This document shows, piece by piece, positions 1-9,066 of a stretch of 64,000 bases of DNA. Position 1 is the first letter of the stretch. Every line of letters starts with the position of its first letter. The position numbers were made by a program, and so were the translations under genes. Source of the stretch: Prolixibacteraceae bacterium. GTDB taxonomy: Bacteria > Bacteroidota > Bacteroidia > Bacteroidales > Prolixibacteraceae. The stretch is from contig CP081303.1 in the NCBI GenBank assembly GCA_019720755.1, forward strand, positions 1,922,001-1,986,000. The letters run 5' to 3'. A model generated the notes under the pieces. That model saw nothing but the letters and a program-made list of their open reading frames with translations, did not search any database and was not told the origin of the DNA.

Positions 1-136
1 AACATGAACGCACGACTTCTTACATTTAGTCCTAAAAATAAGATCATTTCATTACAGAGATATTACAGTTTTTTAGTTTTTGGCACACAATTTGAATAGT
101 ATTAAACATTATCTACAAATATCAACACCTATCATT

Positions 137-847
137 ATGAAAATTAAACCTATTACTTTAGCCTTTAAGTCACTCCTCACCCTACTACTTGTCATCCCAT
201 CCATCCTTCGAGCACAGGAACAAGATAGCTATTGGGAAGATGGAAATAAATACGAGGTATACAATAATGGTCCGATAGAGATATCTGGATTCGTTATTCC
301 GGCAAAAACTCCAGTTGGGAAAAAAAATATTTTCTTCCTAAACCTATACAATCATAGTGAGCAACGTGTTCTTCTAGATCTAGAGAGAGTTCAAGTTTTA
401 GGGTACAAAAGACTTCCCATAGAAAATAACACACCTCATCTGCTCGAAACTTTAACTGCTGATCAGTACGAACAAAAGGTTAAATCTCGAGCTTTTGGTT
501 CTGCATTTCTTGGAGTAATTGCTACCACAGCTCTAGTAGCTACTGCAGCAGCCACTGATGATGAAGTGGTTTCAGATATTGCCGCAGAAGGGGCCGTACT
601 TACATCCTATGGAACAGCAATTGGTGTTACGGACAAACTATTATCTCGACATAGAATCTATTACGATTATCTAAAAAAGACCACGTTAGAAAAAACAAGA
701 TCTGCCCATGGAATTCTTTTAACAGACTATTCTAAACGTTACAAAGCACTGATTCTTAGAATCTCTCTTTCAGGAGATAAAACTCATGAGATCCGTTTTT
801 ATCCAGACAAAAATAGAAGAATTGTTCGTTACGAAAACAACCAATAG
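137..847 (+). CDS. secreted protein of unknown function
   Basis: I do not recognise a family. The ATG at 137 is preferred over the upstream TTG at 80 because it opens directly onto a signal peptide (basic MKIK, then a hydrophobic run ending near LRAQEQ), giving 236 residues. An alanine-rich hydrophobic stretch in the middle (about residues 125-150) could be a membrane-associated helix pair. The C-terminal third resembles the next gene: both carry a K-T-T-L-x-K-x-R-x-A-x-G segment, a following T-D, and a final basic strand ending in F-x-P. The two genes lie 51 bp apart on one strand and look like diverged duplicates. Export is inferred from the leader only. Confidence 0.6.
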   Translation: MKIKPITLAFKSLLTLLLVIPSILRAQEQDSYWEDGNKYEVYNNGPIEISGFVIPAKTPVGKKNIFFLNLYNHSEQRVLLDLERVQVLGYKRLPIENNTPHLLETLTADQYEQKVKSRAFGSAFLGVIATTALVATAAATDDEVVSDIAAEGAVLTSYGTAIGVTDKLLSRHRIYYDYLKKTTLEKTRSAHGILLTDYSKRYKALILRISLSGDKTHEIRFYPDKNRRIVRYENNQ

Positions 848-898
848 AACTTAAATCTGTTCTACTAAAAATGAAGTATAATATTAAATGTTATCACC

Positions 899-1564
899 AT
901 GAAATCTTCTTTCTTAATAGTGTTTATTTTGTTCGTTTTTGCGATCCCGTTAAAAGCCCAAAAACAAGAAAACTTTTGGTATAAGGGCTCAGAATATATC
1001 CAATATAATGACGATTCCTTAGAAATTGTTTGCTATTACAATCTTATGGAAGGTTCTTATAAGTCATACATATATTTTCATTTTAATATATACAATAAGA
1101 CAAACAAACCGATTCTTTATACTGAAGATGCAACAACAGTTTATATTAAGAAACATAAAGGGGATAATTGGAAGAAAATTAATTTAACAACCAAGGGTGA
1201 TTATTATCGATATTACTACTCCCCAGAATCGCACTATAAATTAACAAATGATGATTTTACAATGAACCACACCCCAATTACAATATATGTAAAAAAACAA
1301 GTAAATGATTCAACAACAAAAACGGTTCCAGAAACACAATTAATTACTCAACAATCCCCGTCCCCTTACGAATGTCTTCAAAAAACTCATATGTCAACTC
1401 GATATCTCTCTAAAACGACCTTAATCAAAAATCGGCATGCAAGTGGTCTAATAAAAACAGATAAATATTATAAGATACCATATCAAATAATGGTTGTCAT
1501 CGATATGGATGGGATGACTAAAATAAAACTAAAGTTTTCTCCAATAGAAGAGGATCTAAAATAG
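899..1564 (+). CDS. secreted protein of unknown function, paralogue of the preceding gene
   Basis: This is a 221-residue protein with a clear signal peptide (MKSSFLIVFILFVFAIPLKAQ). The mature N-terminus has a F-W-Y-x-G-x-E-Y-x-x-Y-N pattern matching Y-W-E-D-G-N-K-Y-E-V-Y-N in the upstream gene, and the C-terminal K-T-T-L-x-K-x-R-x-A-x-G-x-x-x-T-D segment is also shared. The middle part is unlike the paralogue: it is rich in Tyr and Asn and lacks the alanine-rich stretch. No catalytic motif is visible. The gene converges with the porin gene, with a hairpin between them. Function is unknown. Confidence 0.6.
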   Translation: MKSSFLIVFILFVFAIPLKAQKQENFWYKGSEYIQYNDDSLEIVCYYNLMEGSYKSYIYFHFNIYNKTNKPILYTEDATTVYIKKHKGDNWKKINLTTKGDYYRYYYSPESHYKLTNDDFTMNHTPITIYVKKQVNDSTTKTVPETQLITQQSPSPYECLQKTHMSTRYLSKTTLIKNRHASGLIKTDKYYKIPYQIMVVIDMDGMTKIKLKFSPIEEDLK

Positions 1565-1614
1565 CGACACTCATAATTTTTCTCTAAGACTATTATGTAT
1601 ATGAGAGAACTAAA

Positions 1615-1642
1615 GAAGCCATACTTTTGCAAGTATGGCTTC
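1615..1642. terminator. hairpin between convergent genes
   Basis: A perfect 12-bp stem (GAAGCCATACTT, loop TTGC, AAGTATGGCTTC) lies between two convergent genes. The U-tracts are short on both strands (ATTTT on plus, CTTT on minus), so it is at best a modest bidirectional terminator. Confidence 0.6.
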
Positions 1643-1681
1643 CGATTTTGGCACTCTTTGGTTTTATATATACTGCATAAA

Positions 1682-2683
1682 CTACAGCTTCAACTCTAGA
1701 TTGAGATAAAAATAATTTTCGTTCTTCAATTTCGGAGAGTTCTCATGATGAACCCAACGATAGTTTGGAGCAATCTTTATTCCTTTACATGGAATATATT
1801 GAAATCCTGAAAGAAATACATTTTCGTTGTCTTCTTTATAAGACTCTTCGTGGTTATTATAGAAATCGTATCGAGCAAATACTTTAAACTTACTATCAAT
1901 ATTTACCGTACTATAGATGGAAAAAATATCTTTATTATTGTTTTGATCAAATTTGAAGTTTTGCCCATAGTCATACTCCAATCCAAATGACCAATCCTTA
2001 TTCTTATAACCAGCAAACAAGGCATAACTACTTTGATTAAACGACTCCGTACCATCTTCCGAATCAGGAGCTATAAAGTAATCTACATATGTTCTGATCG
2101 AAAAATGTTCTGTTGGATAAAGAGAAGCCCCTAATCCATATCGATACTTTCCTTGATCATCTTGTGCTTTTTTGGCACCTTCTCCGTTTGAAATTGTAAT
2201 ATCAGCAGCAAACCACGATTTGAATTGTTTTCGTATAAAAAGACCAGCATCTACACTATTGTTAAATTTGTACTCATCCATTGCTGATTTATAGATATAA
2301 CGATATCCCCAATTATTTTCCTGTTCTTTAAACTGTTTTAAACCAATGATACCTAAACTTGCCTGAAATGTACTATGTTTATAAGTAAAAAATGCCTTAC
2401 GTAAATATGCGGTTTCTTCAAAGCCTCCATTCTTAGGATTCCCTGTATCTAATACAACCTGTCCTGACCATCGAGGTGAAAATTGATAAGAATAACCAAG
2501 AAGTGCACGCTGAATCTCAAATCCACTCACATTGCTTACTTCACCAAAACCCGTATGCCAATCTGCAAATATTCGAACAATAGGTTTTCCTTTGGGCTTA
2601 AATTCAGAATCATTACCCGACGATTTTGCATATACCCCCAAGCTGGCAACACATAATAAAACTAACAAGCTTAATTGTTTCAT
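1682..2683 (-). CDS. outer-membrane porin, OprO/OprP-like
   Basis: This 333-residue protein has a signal peptide (MKQLSLLVLLCVASLGVYA) followed by alternating amphipathic strands typical of an outer-membrane beta-barrel. It contains G-F-E-I-Q-R-A and a V-V-L-D-T-G-N-P turn, and ends in an aromatic/leucine strand (Y-F-Y-L-N-L-E-L-K-L), as barrels recognised by the Bam complex do. The fold resembles the phosphate-selective porin O/P family seen in Bacteroidota. The substrate cannot be read from sequence, but a direct repeat resembling a Pho box lies 60-78 bp upstream and supports induction on phosphate limitation. It is monocistronic. Confidence 0.7.
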   Translation of the reverse strand: MKQLSLLVLLCVASLGVYAKSSGNDSEFKPKGKPIVRIFADWHTGFGEVSNVSGFEIQRALLGYSYQFSPRWSGQVVLDTGNPKNGGFEETAYLRKAFFTYKHSTFQASLGIIGLKQFKEQENNWGYRYIYKSAMDEYKFNNSVDAGLFIRKQFKSWFAADITISNGEGAKKAQDDQGKYRYGLGASLYPTEHFSIRTYVDYFIAPDSEDGTESFNQSSYALFAGYKNKDWSFGLEYDYGQNFKFDQNNNKDIFSIYSTVNIDSKFKVFARYDFYNNHEESYKEDNENVFLSGFQYIPCKGIKIAPNYRWVHHENSPKLKNENYFYLNLELKL

Positions 2684-3009
2684 TATTTTACTTTATTATT
2701 TCTCTAGATGTTTTCTTTTTACACTGCATAAATACAACAGAGATGTTACAATTTTGTTACAAAACAAGTCGACATAAACGATGAAAACACAAATATCCAC
2801 TTATCAAACAGTTACATTTTCTATTTTATCTTATTATAGACAAAAGAAATAGCGATACTCATACTATTACACATAAGAAATGACAAATTTGTTATCATAT
2901 ATTATTATTTCTTTTTTAAACAATGACATTTCCTCGTTGTTTTAGAGTGATATCAATGGATAATTAATAATTTTAACACTTGTAATTCGATAATAGAAGA
3001 CCACACTTT
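2684..3009. other. divergent intergenic region between porin and serB
   Basis: These 326 bp hold the control regions of two divergent genes. Apart from the Pho-box-like repeat at 2744-2761 I see only AT-rich sequence. I could not place a convincing TAnnTTTG promoter for serB. Confidence 0.5.
2744..2761 (-). promoter_or_regulatory. Pho-box-like direct repeat upstream of the porin
   Basis: On the minus strand two identical heptamers, TGTAACA, are separated by AAAT and so repeat every 11 bp, as in PhoB half-site pairs (E. coli consensus near TGTCATA/TGTAACA). The pair ends about 60 bp before the porin start codon, a normal operator distance. The binding protein is inferred. Confidence 0.5.
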
Positions 3010-4242
3010 ATGAAGAACGAAAGAGAAATTATACTTTTAAATATCTCAGGGGAAGACAAACCAGGGTTAACCTCTTCTTTAACACATATCCTAGGTAATT
3101 ACAATGCTACCATTCTCGATATTGGTCAAGCTGTGATTCACAATACATTATCATTAGGAATACTTTTTGAAACTCCTAAAGGCAAAGAATCAGGTCCCAT
3201 ATTAAAAGACCTTCTATTTAAAGCTTACGAGTTGGAGATCCAAGCAAAATTCACTCCTATCCCAACTGACGATTATCAGAATTGGGTTGGGCTTCAAGGT
3301 AAGGATAGGTTTATCATTACGCTTCTTGGAAGGATGATCTCAGCAGAACAGATATCTTCAGTAACGGATATTATTACAGATCAAGGTCTAAACATTGAAT
3401 CCATCAATCGACTAACAGGTCGTATTCCATTAGAAGAAATTGGAAATCTAGCAACAAATACAAAATCTTGTATTGTTCTAAGTGTTAGGGGCACTCCCCC
3501 GAATAAGGAAACGATGAATCTACGCTTCTTGGAATTAGCAAGAAATTTAGGAATTGATATTTCATTCCAAGAAGATAATCTATACAGAAGAAATCGACGA
3601 CTTGTTTGCTTTGATATGGATTCAACCCTTATTCAAACCGAGGTGATCGATGAATTAGCTGTTAGAGCTGGTGTTGGGAAACAGGTCAAAGAGATTACTG
3701 AAAGTGCAATGAGAGGAGAAATTGATTTTAATGAAAGCTTTAAACAACGAATGGCTCTTCTGAAAGGCCTACCTGAATCTGAATTAGAAGATATCGCACG
3801 AAATCTTCCTATTACAGAGGGGGCTGAACGTCTCTTTAAAGTCCTTCGTCTTTTTGGATTTAAAACAGCCATTCTCTCTGGTGGATTTACCTATTTTGGG
3901 AATTATCTCAAAAAGAAACTTGATATAGACTATGTATACGCCAACGAGCTTGAGATTGTTCATGGGAAACTAACAGGAAACTATATAGGAGATATTGTTA
4001 ATGGGAATAAGAAAGCAGAACTTATGAAGCTAATTGCTCAGTTTGAGAACTTAAATCTAAAACAGGTAATCGCAGTAGGTGATGGGGCCAATGATCTTCC
4101 GATGTTGAATCTTGCTGGATTAGGAATAGCATACCATGCCAAACCTAAAGTAAGACAAAATGCTTCTCAAGCTATTGACACTATAGGCTTAGACGGAATA
4201 CTATATCTTCTTGGCTTCAATGATGCATTCATTGATAATTAA
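3010..4242 (+). CDS. serB: phosphoserine phosphatase SerB with N-terminal ACT domains
   Basis: The enzyme hydrolyses O-phospho-L-serine to serine, the last step of serine synthesis, in the cytoplasm. Residues 1-180 hold ACT-type regulatory modules (N-terminal I-S-G-E-D-K-P-G-L-T-S-S, then a second one near I-I-T-L-L-G-R). The HAD catalytic domain starts near residue 196, with the nucleophile motif F-D-M-D-S-T-L (D202 and D204), then the L-S-G-G-F threonine/serine motif and G-D-G-A-N-D-L-P-M, which holds the Mg-binding aspartates. At 410 residues it matches the long, ACT-containing SerB form. The ATG at 3010 precedes the ACT domain directly. A strong hairpin terminator follows 20 bp after the stop. 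Confidence 0.93.
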   Translation: MKNEREIILLNISGEDKPGLTSSLTHILGNYNATILDIGQAVIHNTLSLGILFETPKGKESGPILKDLLFKAYELEIQAKFTPIPTDDYQNWVGLQGKDRFIITLLGRMISAEQISSVTDIITDQGLNIESINRLTGRIPLEEIGNLATNTKSCIVLSVRGTPPNKETMNLRFLELARNLGIDISFQEDNLYRRNRRLVCFDMDSTLIQTEVIDELAVRAGVGKQVKEITESAMRGEIDFNESFKQRMALLKGLPESELEDIARNLPITEGAERLFKVLRLFGFKTAILSGGFTYFGNYLKKKLDIDYVYANELEIVHGKLTGNYIGDIVNGNKKAELMKLIAQFENLNLKQVIAVGDGANDLPMLNLAGLGIAYHAKPKVRQNASQAIDTIGLDGILYLLGFNDAFIDN

Positions 4243-4261
4243 CAGCTATTTTGTTTGACGC

Positions 4262-4304
4262 AAAAAAGAGGTCTCTGAATAATTCACAAAGACCTCTTTT
4301 TTTT
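4262..4304. terminator. bidirectional rho-independent terminator
   Basis: A 13-bp stem (AAAAAAGAGGTCT paired with AGACCTCTTTTTT) closes a loop of about 15 nt and is flanked by A/T tracts on both sides. It terminates serB (plus) and the S9 peptidase (minus), which converge here. Confidence 0.9.
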
Positions 4305-4345
4305 ACATCAAATCTTATGTTATCAAAATTTGAAAGTTAATATCA

Positions 4346-7150
4346 TTAGTAACCCAGATCCTGGCCCTTATTTATTGCTTTAATTCCCTTTTTCATCCAA
4401 CTTGGCTCTGGTGCCCCTTTAAGATAATGATCAAAGAACTGCATCATTCTTCTACTAAGATCCATACGGTCACCCCAAGCATCTGCACTTAGGTTATGAG
4501 GTTGGCCATTATACTGTAGCATCCATACGGGTTTTTGAAGTCGTCGCAATGCCATGAAATATTCAATTCCTTGATACCATGGTACAGCACCATCTTTATC
4601 ATTATGCATAATTAATAGTGGTGTCTGAACCTTTGGGGCATAAAATACTGGAGAATTCTCAATATACTGCATTGGTTTTTCCCATAGCGTACCTCCAATA
4701 CGACTTTGTGTTTGTTCGTATTGAAACTCACGACTTAAACCAGACCCCCAACGTATTCCACCATATGCACTAGTCATATTACTTACAGGTGCCCCTGCCA
4801 TTGCAGCAGCAAACATATTTGTTTTAGTCACCAAATAGGCAGTTTGATATCCTCCCCAACTCTGTCCTTGAAGGGCCATTTTGTAACGATTAATATAATC
4901 ATAACGCTCACACATTGAATAAGCACCACTAACAATAGCATCATATGAACTCTCTCCTGGATAGCCATCCCTATAAGTGATATCTGGAATAAACAACACA
5001 TAATCATTACTTGGATAGAGCGACTTATTGATTGTCGATCGACTTGGTGCGGGAGTCCAAAATTGATGTAATTTATCCGCATAGCGTTCATAGAAATAGC
5101 ACATCATTGGATACTTCTTCCCTTTCTCTATCTTTTCAGGTGTAATAAGAAGTCCTTTTAACGAATCTCCATTGAAGCTGACCCAAGAAACAAGTTCGCA
5201 ATGTCCCCACTTAAATTTATCAATCTGCTCACCTAAATTTGTCTGCTTCTTTACATTGCCAAAAGTCATATTTGAGGCATAAAAATCAGGATAGATGCGA
5301 TAGCTCTGTTTAGACCAACATAATACATCCGCATTTTTTGCTTTTCTTGGATACCCAAGCTTATAGTCACCCTTCATATAGGTCATCATTTTTAAGCTCT
5401 TTAGATCCAAATATGCATATGCTGTAGCCATTGTTTCATTATTAGTAACAGTAAACATTGGTGTATCATTCACATATTGCTCCTCTCTATCCAATTTTAC
5501 ATATCTATATGTTATTTTTTCACATCGACCATTCGTAATACGTTTGGGTGCTGTTTTATTTCTTAAATCAATTTTCCAAACATCATACTGGTCATATATA
5601 TAGATAGATTGGTCTTTACCTAATCCCATCACCCCATAACTTGGCGGATCTGAAGGAGTATCATGTTGAACATCATAAAGAGGAACATCTATCTTTTTTG
5701 TTAGACAGAAGGTCTTTTGATGCTTTAAATCTTTGGAATAATAGCAACTATCTTGCCATTGATAATAAACAGCATACATTCCATCAGGACTAAGTCTGAC
5801 ATCTTCAATATTCTTAGCAACAAGCTGTTTCTCTCCATTTTTTAAATTATATGCATAATAATCACCTCCCCACATTGCCTTCCAACTATAGGACAAGCGA
5901 TATGGTGAATTATCTAAACCTAGGGCATATGCACCAGATCCATTTCGAGGAATGTAAAAATTCAAACATGTGGAATCATTCATCAAAATGACCTTTGATT
6001 TTTTAACATCATACATAGCAACGAAAGATCGTTTCTTATCTTTTGATAAATTTATCAATTGTCGAGGTTGAATATCTTTATCTTTCCATGACCACAAGTC
6101 TAATTTGGCCTTTTCATTACTCATCAAACTATCTTTAGGCTCCTCTTTTTGTGGGTATTGAATCCCAAAAAACAGACGAGATCCATCTTTTGAAAAAGAA
6201 AGTGAACGATAGGTTGAAGGGACTAATTCTTGCTTTAAAAACTTAGAATCTGCTGTTGCAACAGAAGTCAATTTTTTCTTTTGTCCACTATACAAGTTGC
6301 ATGAGTACGTCTTAATCTTAGTTGTATCTGAACTGAACAAATAAGCAACAGAGTTTCCTGATCGATCAATGACCACCTTTTGGAAATCAGCATGGTCTGC
6401 ATTCTCTATTTCAGATATAATACCATTTGACAGATTTAAGTAATTTAATGTTGCTCTTTTTAAAGAATCATCCTGTTGCTGGACAAATGCTAACGCTGCA
6501 CCGTTCTCAGACAATACAAAGCTACTTACTTTACGAATAATCGTAGTATCCAAGGATGTGGCATTCACTATATAAAGATTCTTCTTTGTGATTTTGCTCT
6601 TCTTCTTGTCCTTTTTTTTCTTGTCGGACTTATTCTTTTCTTTTTTCTTTTTGTCTTCTTTTTTCTTTTTGTCTTCTTTTTTCTTTTTGTCTAAAGAAAC
6701 TTCAGAAATAAGAGCAATCCAACTATTCCCTTTCTTAGAAGAAGAATAAGTGGATGCCTCATTAATAGTAAGAAGGGAATCTTTTGAAATCGAATAAATT
6801 TTCACACTTGATTTAGGTGCTTTCTTCTTTGCAACTAATTTTACTCTTATCGAATCTAAAGGTGCTTTTTCTACAAAAACAATAGCATCATTATTTGGAA
6901 GAATATCACTTTTCTCTCCTCGGGCAAACTCATGTGTGACTTCTCCCTCAACAGGCTTTAAAATCAATGTCGCATCTCCATGATTTGGTTTAACTTGATA
7001 TAAGATCCAAGCTCCATTATCAGAAATAGAGAAGCTACCAATACGTTTCCAATCAGGAAAATCATCGATAGACAAAGCCCTTTTCTGAGCAAAAAGAGAT
7101 CCAATACTGATCATTCCCATACATAGGAATAGTAGTAGTTTTTTGTTCAT
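4346..7150 (-). CDS. S9 family peptidase (prolyl oligopeptidase type) with lysine-rich insert
   Basis: This 934-residue exported serine peptidase has a signal peptide (MNKKLLLFLCMGMISIGSLFAQ). It continues into a long beta-propeller-like region of WD/DPP-IV-type repeats and a C-terminal alpha/beta hydrolase domain. The nucleophile motif is G-Q-S-W-G-G (S764). The acid lies in H-N-D-K-D-G-A-V-P-W and the histidine in G-Q-P-H-N-L. S9 enzymes trim oligopeptides, often after proline, in the periplasm. Residues of about 153-188 form a tract of nearly pure Lys/Asp/Glu/Ser, encoded by an 18-nt repeat, which most family members would not have. The gene is monocistronic and converges on serB. Confidence 0.88.
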   Translation of the reverse strand: MNKKLLLFLCMGMISIGSLFAQKRALSIDDFPDWKRIGSFSISDNGAWILYQVKPNHGDATLILKPVEGEVTHEFARGEKSDILPNNDAIVFVEKAPLDSIRVKLVAKKKAPKSSVKIYSISKDSLLTINEASTYSSSKKGNSWIALISEVSLDKKKKEDKKKKEDKKKKEKNKSDKKKKDKKKSKITKKNLYIVNATSLDTTIIRKVSSFVLSENGAALAFVQQQDDSLKRATLNYLNLSNGIISEIENADHADFQKVVIDRSGNSVAYLFSSDTTKIKTYSCNLYSGQKKKLTSVATADSKFLKQELVPSTYRSLSFSKDGSRLFFGIQYPQKEEPKDSLMSNEKAKLDLWSWKDKDIQPRQLINLSKDKKRSFVAMYDVKKSKVILMNDSTCLNFYIPRNGSGAYALGLDNSPYRLSYSWKAMWGGDYYAYNLKNGEKQLVAKNIEDVRLSPDGMYAVYYQWQDSCYYSKDLKHQKTFCLTKKIDVPLYDVQHDTPSDPPSYGVMGLGKDQSIYIYDQYDVWKIDLRNKTAPKRITNGRCEKITYRYVKLDREEQYVNDTPMFTVTNNETMATAYAYLDLKSLKMMTYMKGDYKLGYPRKAKNADVLCWSKQSYRIYPDFYASNMTFGNVKKQTNLGEQIDKFKWGHCELVSWVSFNGDSLKGLLITPEKIEKGKKYPMMCYFYERYADKLHQFWTPAPSRSTINKSLYPSNDYVLFIPDITYRDGYPGESSYDAIVSGAYSMCERYDYINRYKMALQGQSWGGYQTAYLVTKTNMFAAAMAGAPVSNMTSAYGGIRWGSGLSREFQYEQTQSRIGGTLWEKPMQYIENSPVFYAPKVQTPLLIMHNDKDGAVPWYQGIEYFMALRRLQKPVWMLQYNGQPHNLSADAWGDRMDLSRRMMQFFDHYLKGAPEPSWMKKGIKAINKGQDLGY

Positions 7151-7484
7151 GTCTTAGTTTTTCAATTATAATAAGTTCAAAATTAATCAAAAGAAATCTA
7201 AATAACAGACCTCTTTTGTAAAGAAAAGTTATAATAATTTAGGACTAAGATATCACAATCAATGTTGCAAGAAACAATAGGTTGTTAGAGATATCACAGA
7301 AAACCGTTTAGACTTTAGAACCATTCATGGTATTCTAATAATGATAGACAAAAAGTGTAGTCTAGATTCAGGAATCATAAACTATAATGAAACAATCTCA
7401 AAGTCGAGAAAATACAACAATTCAAATTCGCTAAATTAGAGCTCGTTATTATTCCCAGTCAAAAATGAGGATTTTATAATCTGA
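7151..7484. other. intergenic region upstream of the S9 peptidase, interrupted by the IS
   Basis: These 334 bp end at the left target duplication of the insertion sequence. They hold the S9 peptidase leader, with a possible minus-strand -7 box (TAATTTTG, 7178-7185) lacking a clear -33 partner. Nothing else is recognised. Confidence 0.4.
7478..7484. repeat. target-site duplication, left copy
   Basis: AATCTGA directly abuts the left inverted repeat and is repeated exactly at 8835-8841. Confidence 0.9.
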
Positions 7485-8834
7485 CAATACTTCGGTGTTT
7501 TTTCATACAAATATCTGATATACAGTAATTTAGTTCTTATTTTATTTTGTTATATCATTAGTTTTCAGTATCTTAAAGGTTGGGAGATCACAATATTTAA
7601 GCTGATCACTGATGAAACAAAAGAGATATACTTCCTGTATTGAGAAAGCCCTTTACAAGATGTCAGATGTTGGACGAGTAAGACGTAATTTTATAATTGA
7701 GACATTTTGCCTATTCTTAAGCATTATAGGGAAAATAAATTTTTTGCAATTGGCTCGTTATGGCACCAAAAACGAACTGACCTATAGAAAACAATTTGCG
7801 AAGTCTTTTGATTTTATGGAATTTAATCGTCATTTACTCGAAGAGAATAAATGTTCTGAGTATGTAGTGGCATTTGATCCTTCATATATAAATAAGTCTG
7901 GTAAATGTACCCCAGGATTAGGAACTTTTTGGTCGGGTTGTGCTGGTAAAGCAAAACGAGGATTAGAGATTGGTGGTATTGCTGCAATTGATGTAGCAAA
8001 AAATACAGCCTTTCATCTTGAAGCAGTTCAAACAATATCAAAATCGTCTCAAAATCTTAATGATTGGTATATTGATGTACTTGTAAATAAAAGGGACTCA
8101 ATAAAGACTATATCTAATTACCTTGTCGTAGATGCCTGGTTTTCAAATAAGAAATTCATAGATAGTATGATTGAACAACAGATGCAAGTTGTTTCTAGGC
8201 TTCGACGTAATGCTAATCTTAAATATTATTATACAGGAGAAAAAACAGGGAAACGAGGAAGACCTAAAACATATGGAGGTAAAGTGAACTGTAAAGAAAT
8301 TGATAAAAAGTATTTTGATCTAGTAGAGCAGACTGGAACATATACACTATATTCTGCAGTTGTATATTCGGTTTCGATGAAAAGAAAAATACGTGTCGTA
8401 TATATGGAATCACAAAACAGCAAAGGGACTCTTTCGTATAAAATATACTTCTCTACTGACACTGAATTAAAACCAGAAAAGATACTTCTTTATTACAAAA
8501 GAAGGTTTCAGATAGAATTTATCTACAGAGATGCTAAACAATATACAAGCTTGAATCATTGTCAAGCTCGATGTGAAAAAAAGCTCTATTTTCACTTTAA
8601 TATGTCTATGACATCTGTCAATATAGCTAAGATGACGGATTGGTTAGATAATCGAAATCAAGTACAAACACCTTTCTCTCTAAAGAATATTAAAACAATA
8701 AATTTCAATGAGTTAATGCTAAATCTATTTTTATCTAAGTTCAGTGTAAGTGCAAACTTAAAGAAAATACAAAAGGCGGTCAAAGAGATGCGATTATATG
8801 GGACTAATGTTGCCTAAAAACTACCGAAGTATTG
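7485..8834 (+). mobile_element. complete IS4-family insertion sequence, 1350 bp
   Basis: The element is bounded by inverted repeats that begin with the same 12 bp, CAATACTTCGGT (7485-7496, and inverted at 8823-8834). The similarity continues weakly into GTTTTT. The heptamer AATCTGA stands directly outside both ends (7478-7484 and 8835-8841) and is a perfect 7-bp target-site duplication. One full-length transposase fills the element. Intact ends, intact duplication and an open transposase frame indicate recent insertion. The site is intergenic, between the S9 peptidase and batD, so no gene is broken. Confidence 0.93.
7612..8817 (+). CDS. IS4-family DDE transposase
   Basis: This 401-residue transposase catalyses cut-and-paste movement of its own element. 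The DDE triad fits: a first aspartate in A-F-D-P-S-Y, a second in V-V-D-A-W-F-S-N, and a glutamate inside a perfect IS4 signature Y-x2-R-x3-E-x6-K (Y-K-R-R-F-Q-I-E-F-I-Y-R-D-A-K). The tail is basic and could bind DNA. The stop codon falls just inside the right inverted repeat, as is common for compact IS elements. I see no frameshift or internal stop, so the gene is probably functional. Confidence 0.92.
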   Translation: MKQKRYTSCIEKALYKMSDVGRVRRNFIIETFCLFLSIIGKINFLQLARYGTKNELTYRKQFAKSFDFMEFNRHLLEENKCSEYVVAFDPSYINKSGKCTPGLGTFWSGCAGKAKRGLEIGGIAAIDVAKNTAFHLEAVQTISKSSQNLNDWYIDVLVNKRDSIKTISNYLVVDAWFSNKKFIDSMIEQQMQVVSRLRRNANLKYYYTGEKTGKRGRPKTYGGKVNCKEIDKKYFDLVEQTGTYTLYSAVVYSVSMKRKIRVVYMESQNSKGTLSYKIYFSTDTELKPEKILLYYKRRFQIEFIYRDAKQYTSLNHCQARCEKKLYFHFNMSMTSVNIAKMTDWLDNRNQVQTPFSLKNIKTINFNELMLNLFLSKFSVSANLKKIQKAVKEMRLYGTNVA

Positions 8835-8841
8835 AATCTGA
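8835..8841. repeat. target-site duplication, right copy
   Basis: AATCTGA directly abuts the right inverted repeat and is identical to 7478-7484. Confidence 0.9.
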
Positions 8842-9066
8842 TCTTCTTTCTTGAAAAGCAATCTTACGCCCACTAAAAATATTTTTAATAAAATTATAAA
8901 ACGAAATACCATTAGAGAAACAAAAATAGGAACTTAGTATTTGACAATAGAAAAACAACGAACACTGCATATTAAACAACAACAAAGACCATTCGTATTA
9001 TAGTCTATTCAATTGTATCTTCTCTTACAACCATGATACGATTAAGATATTCAAAATAAATCACCA

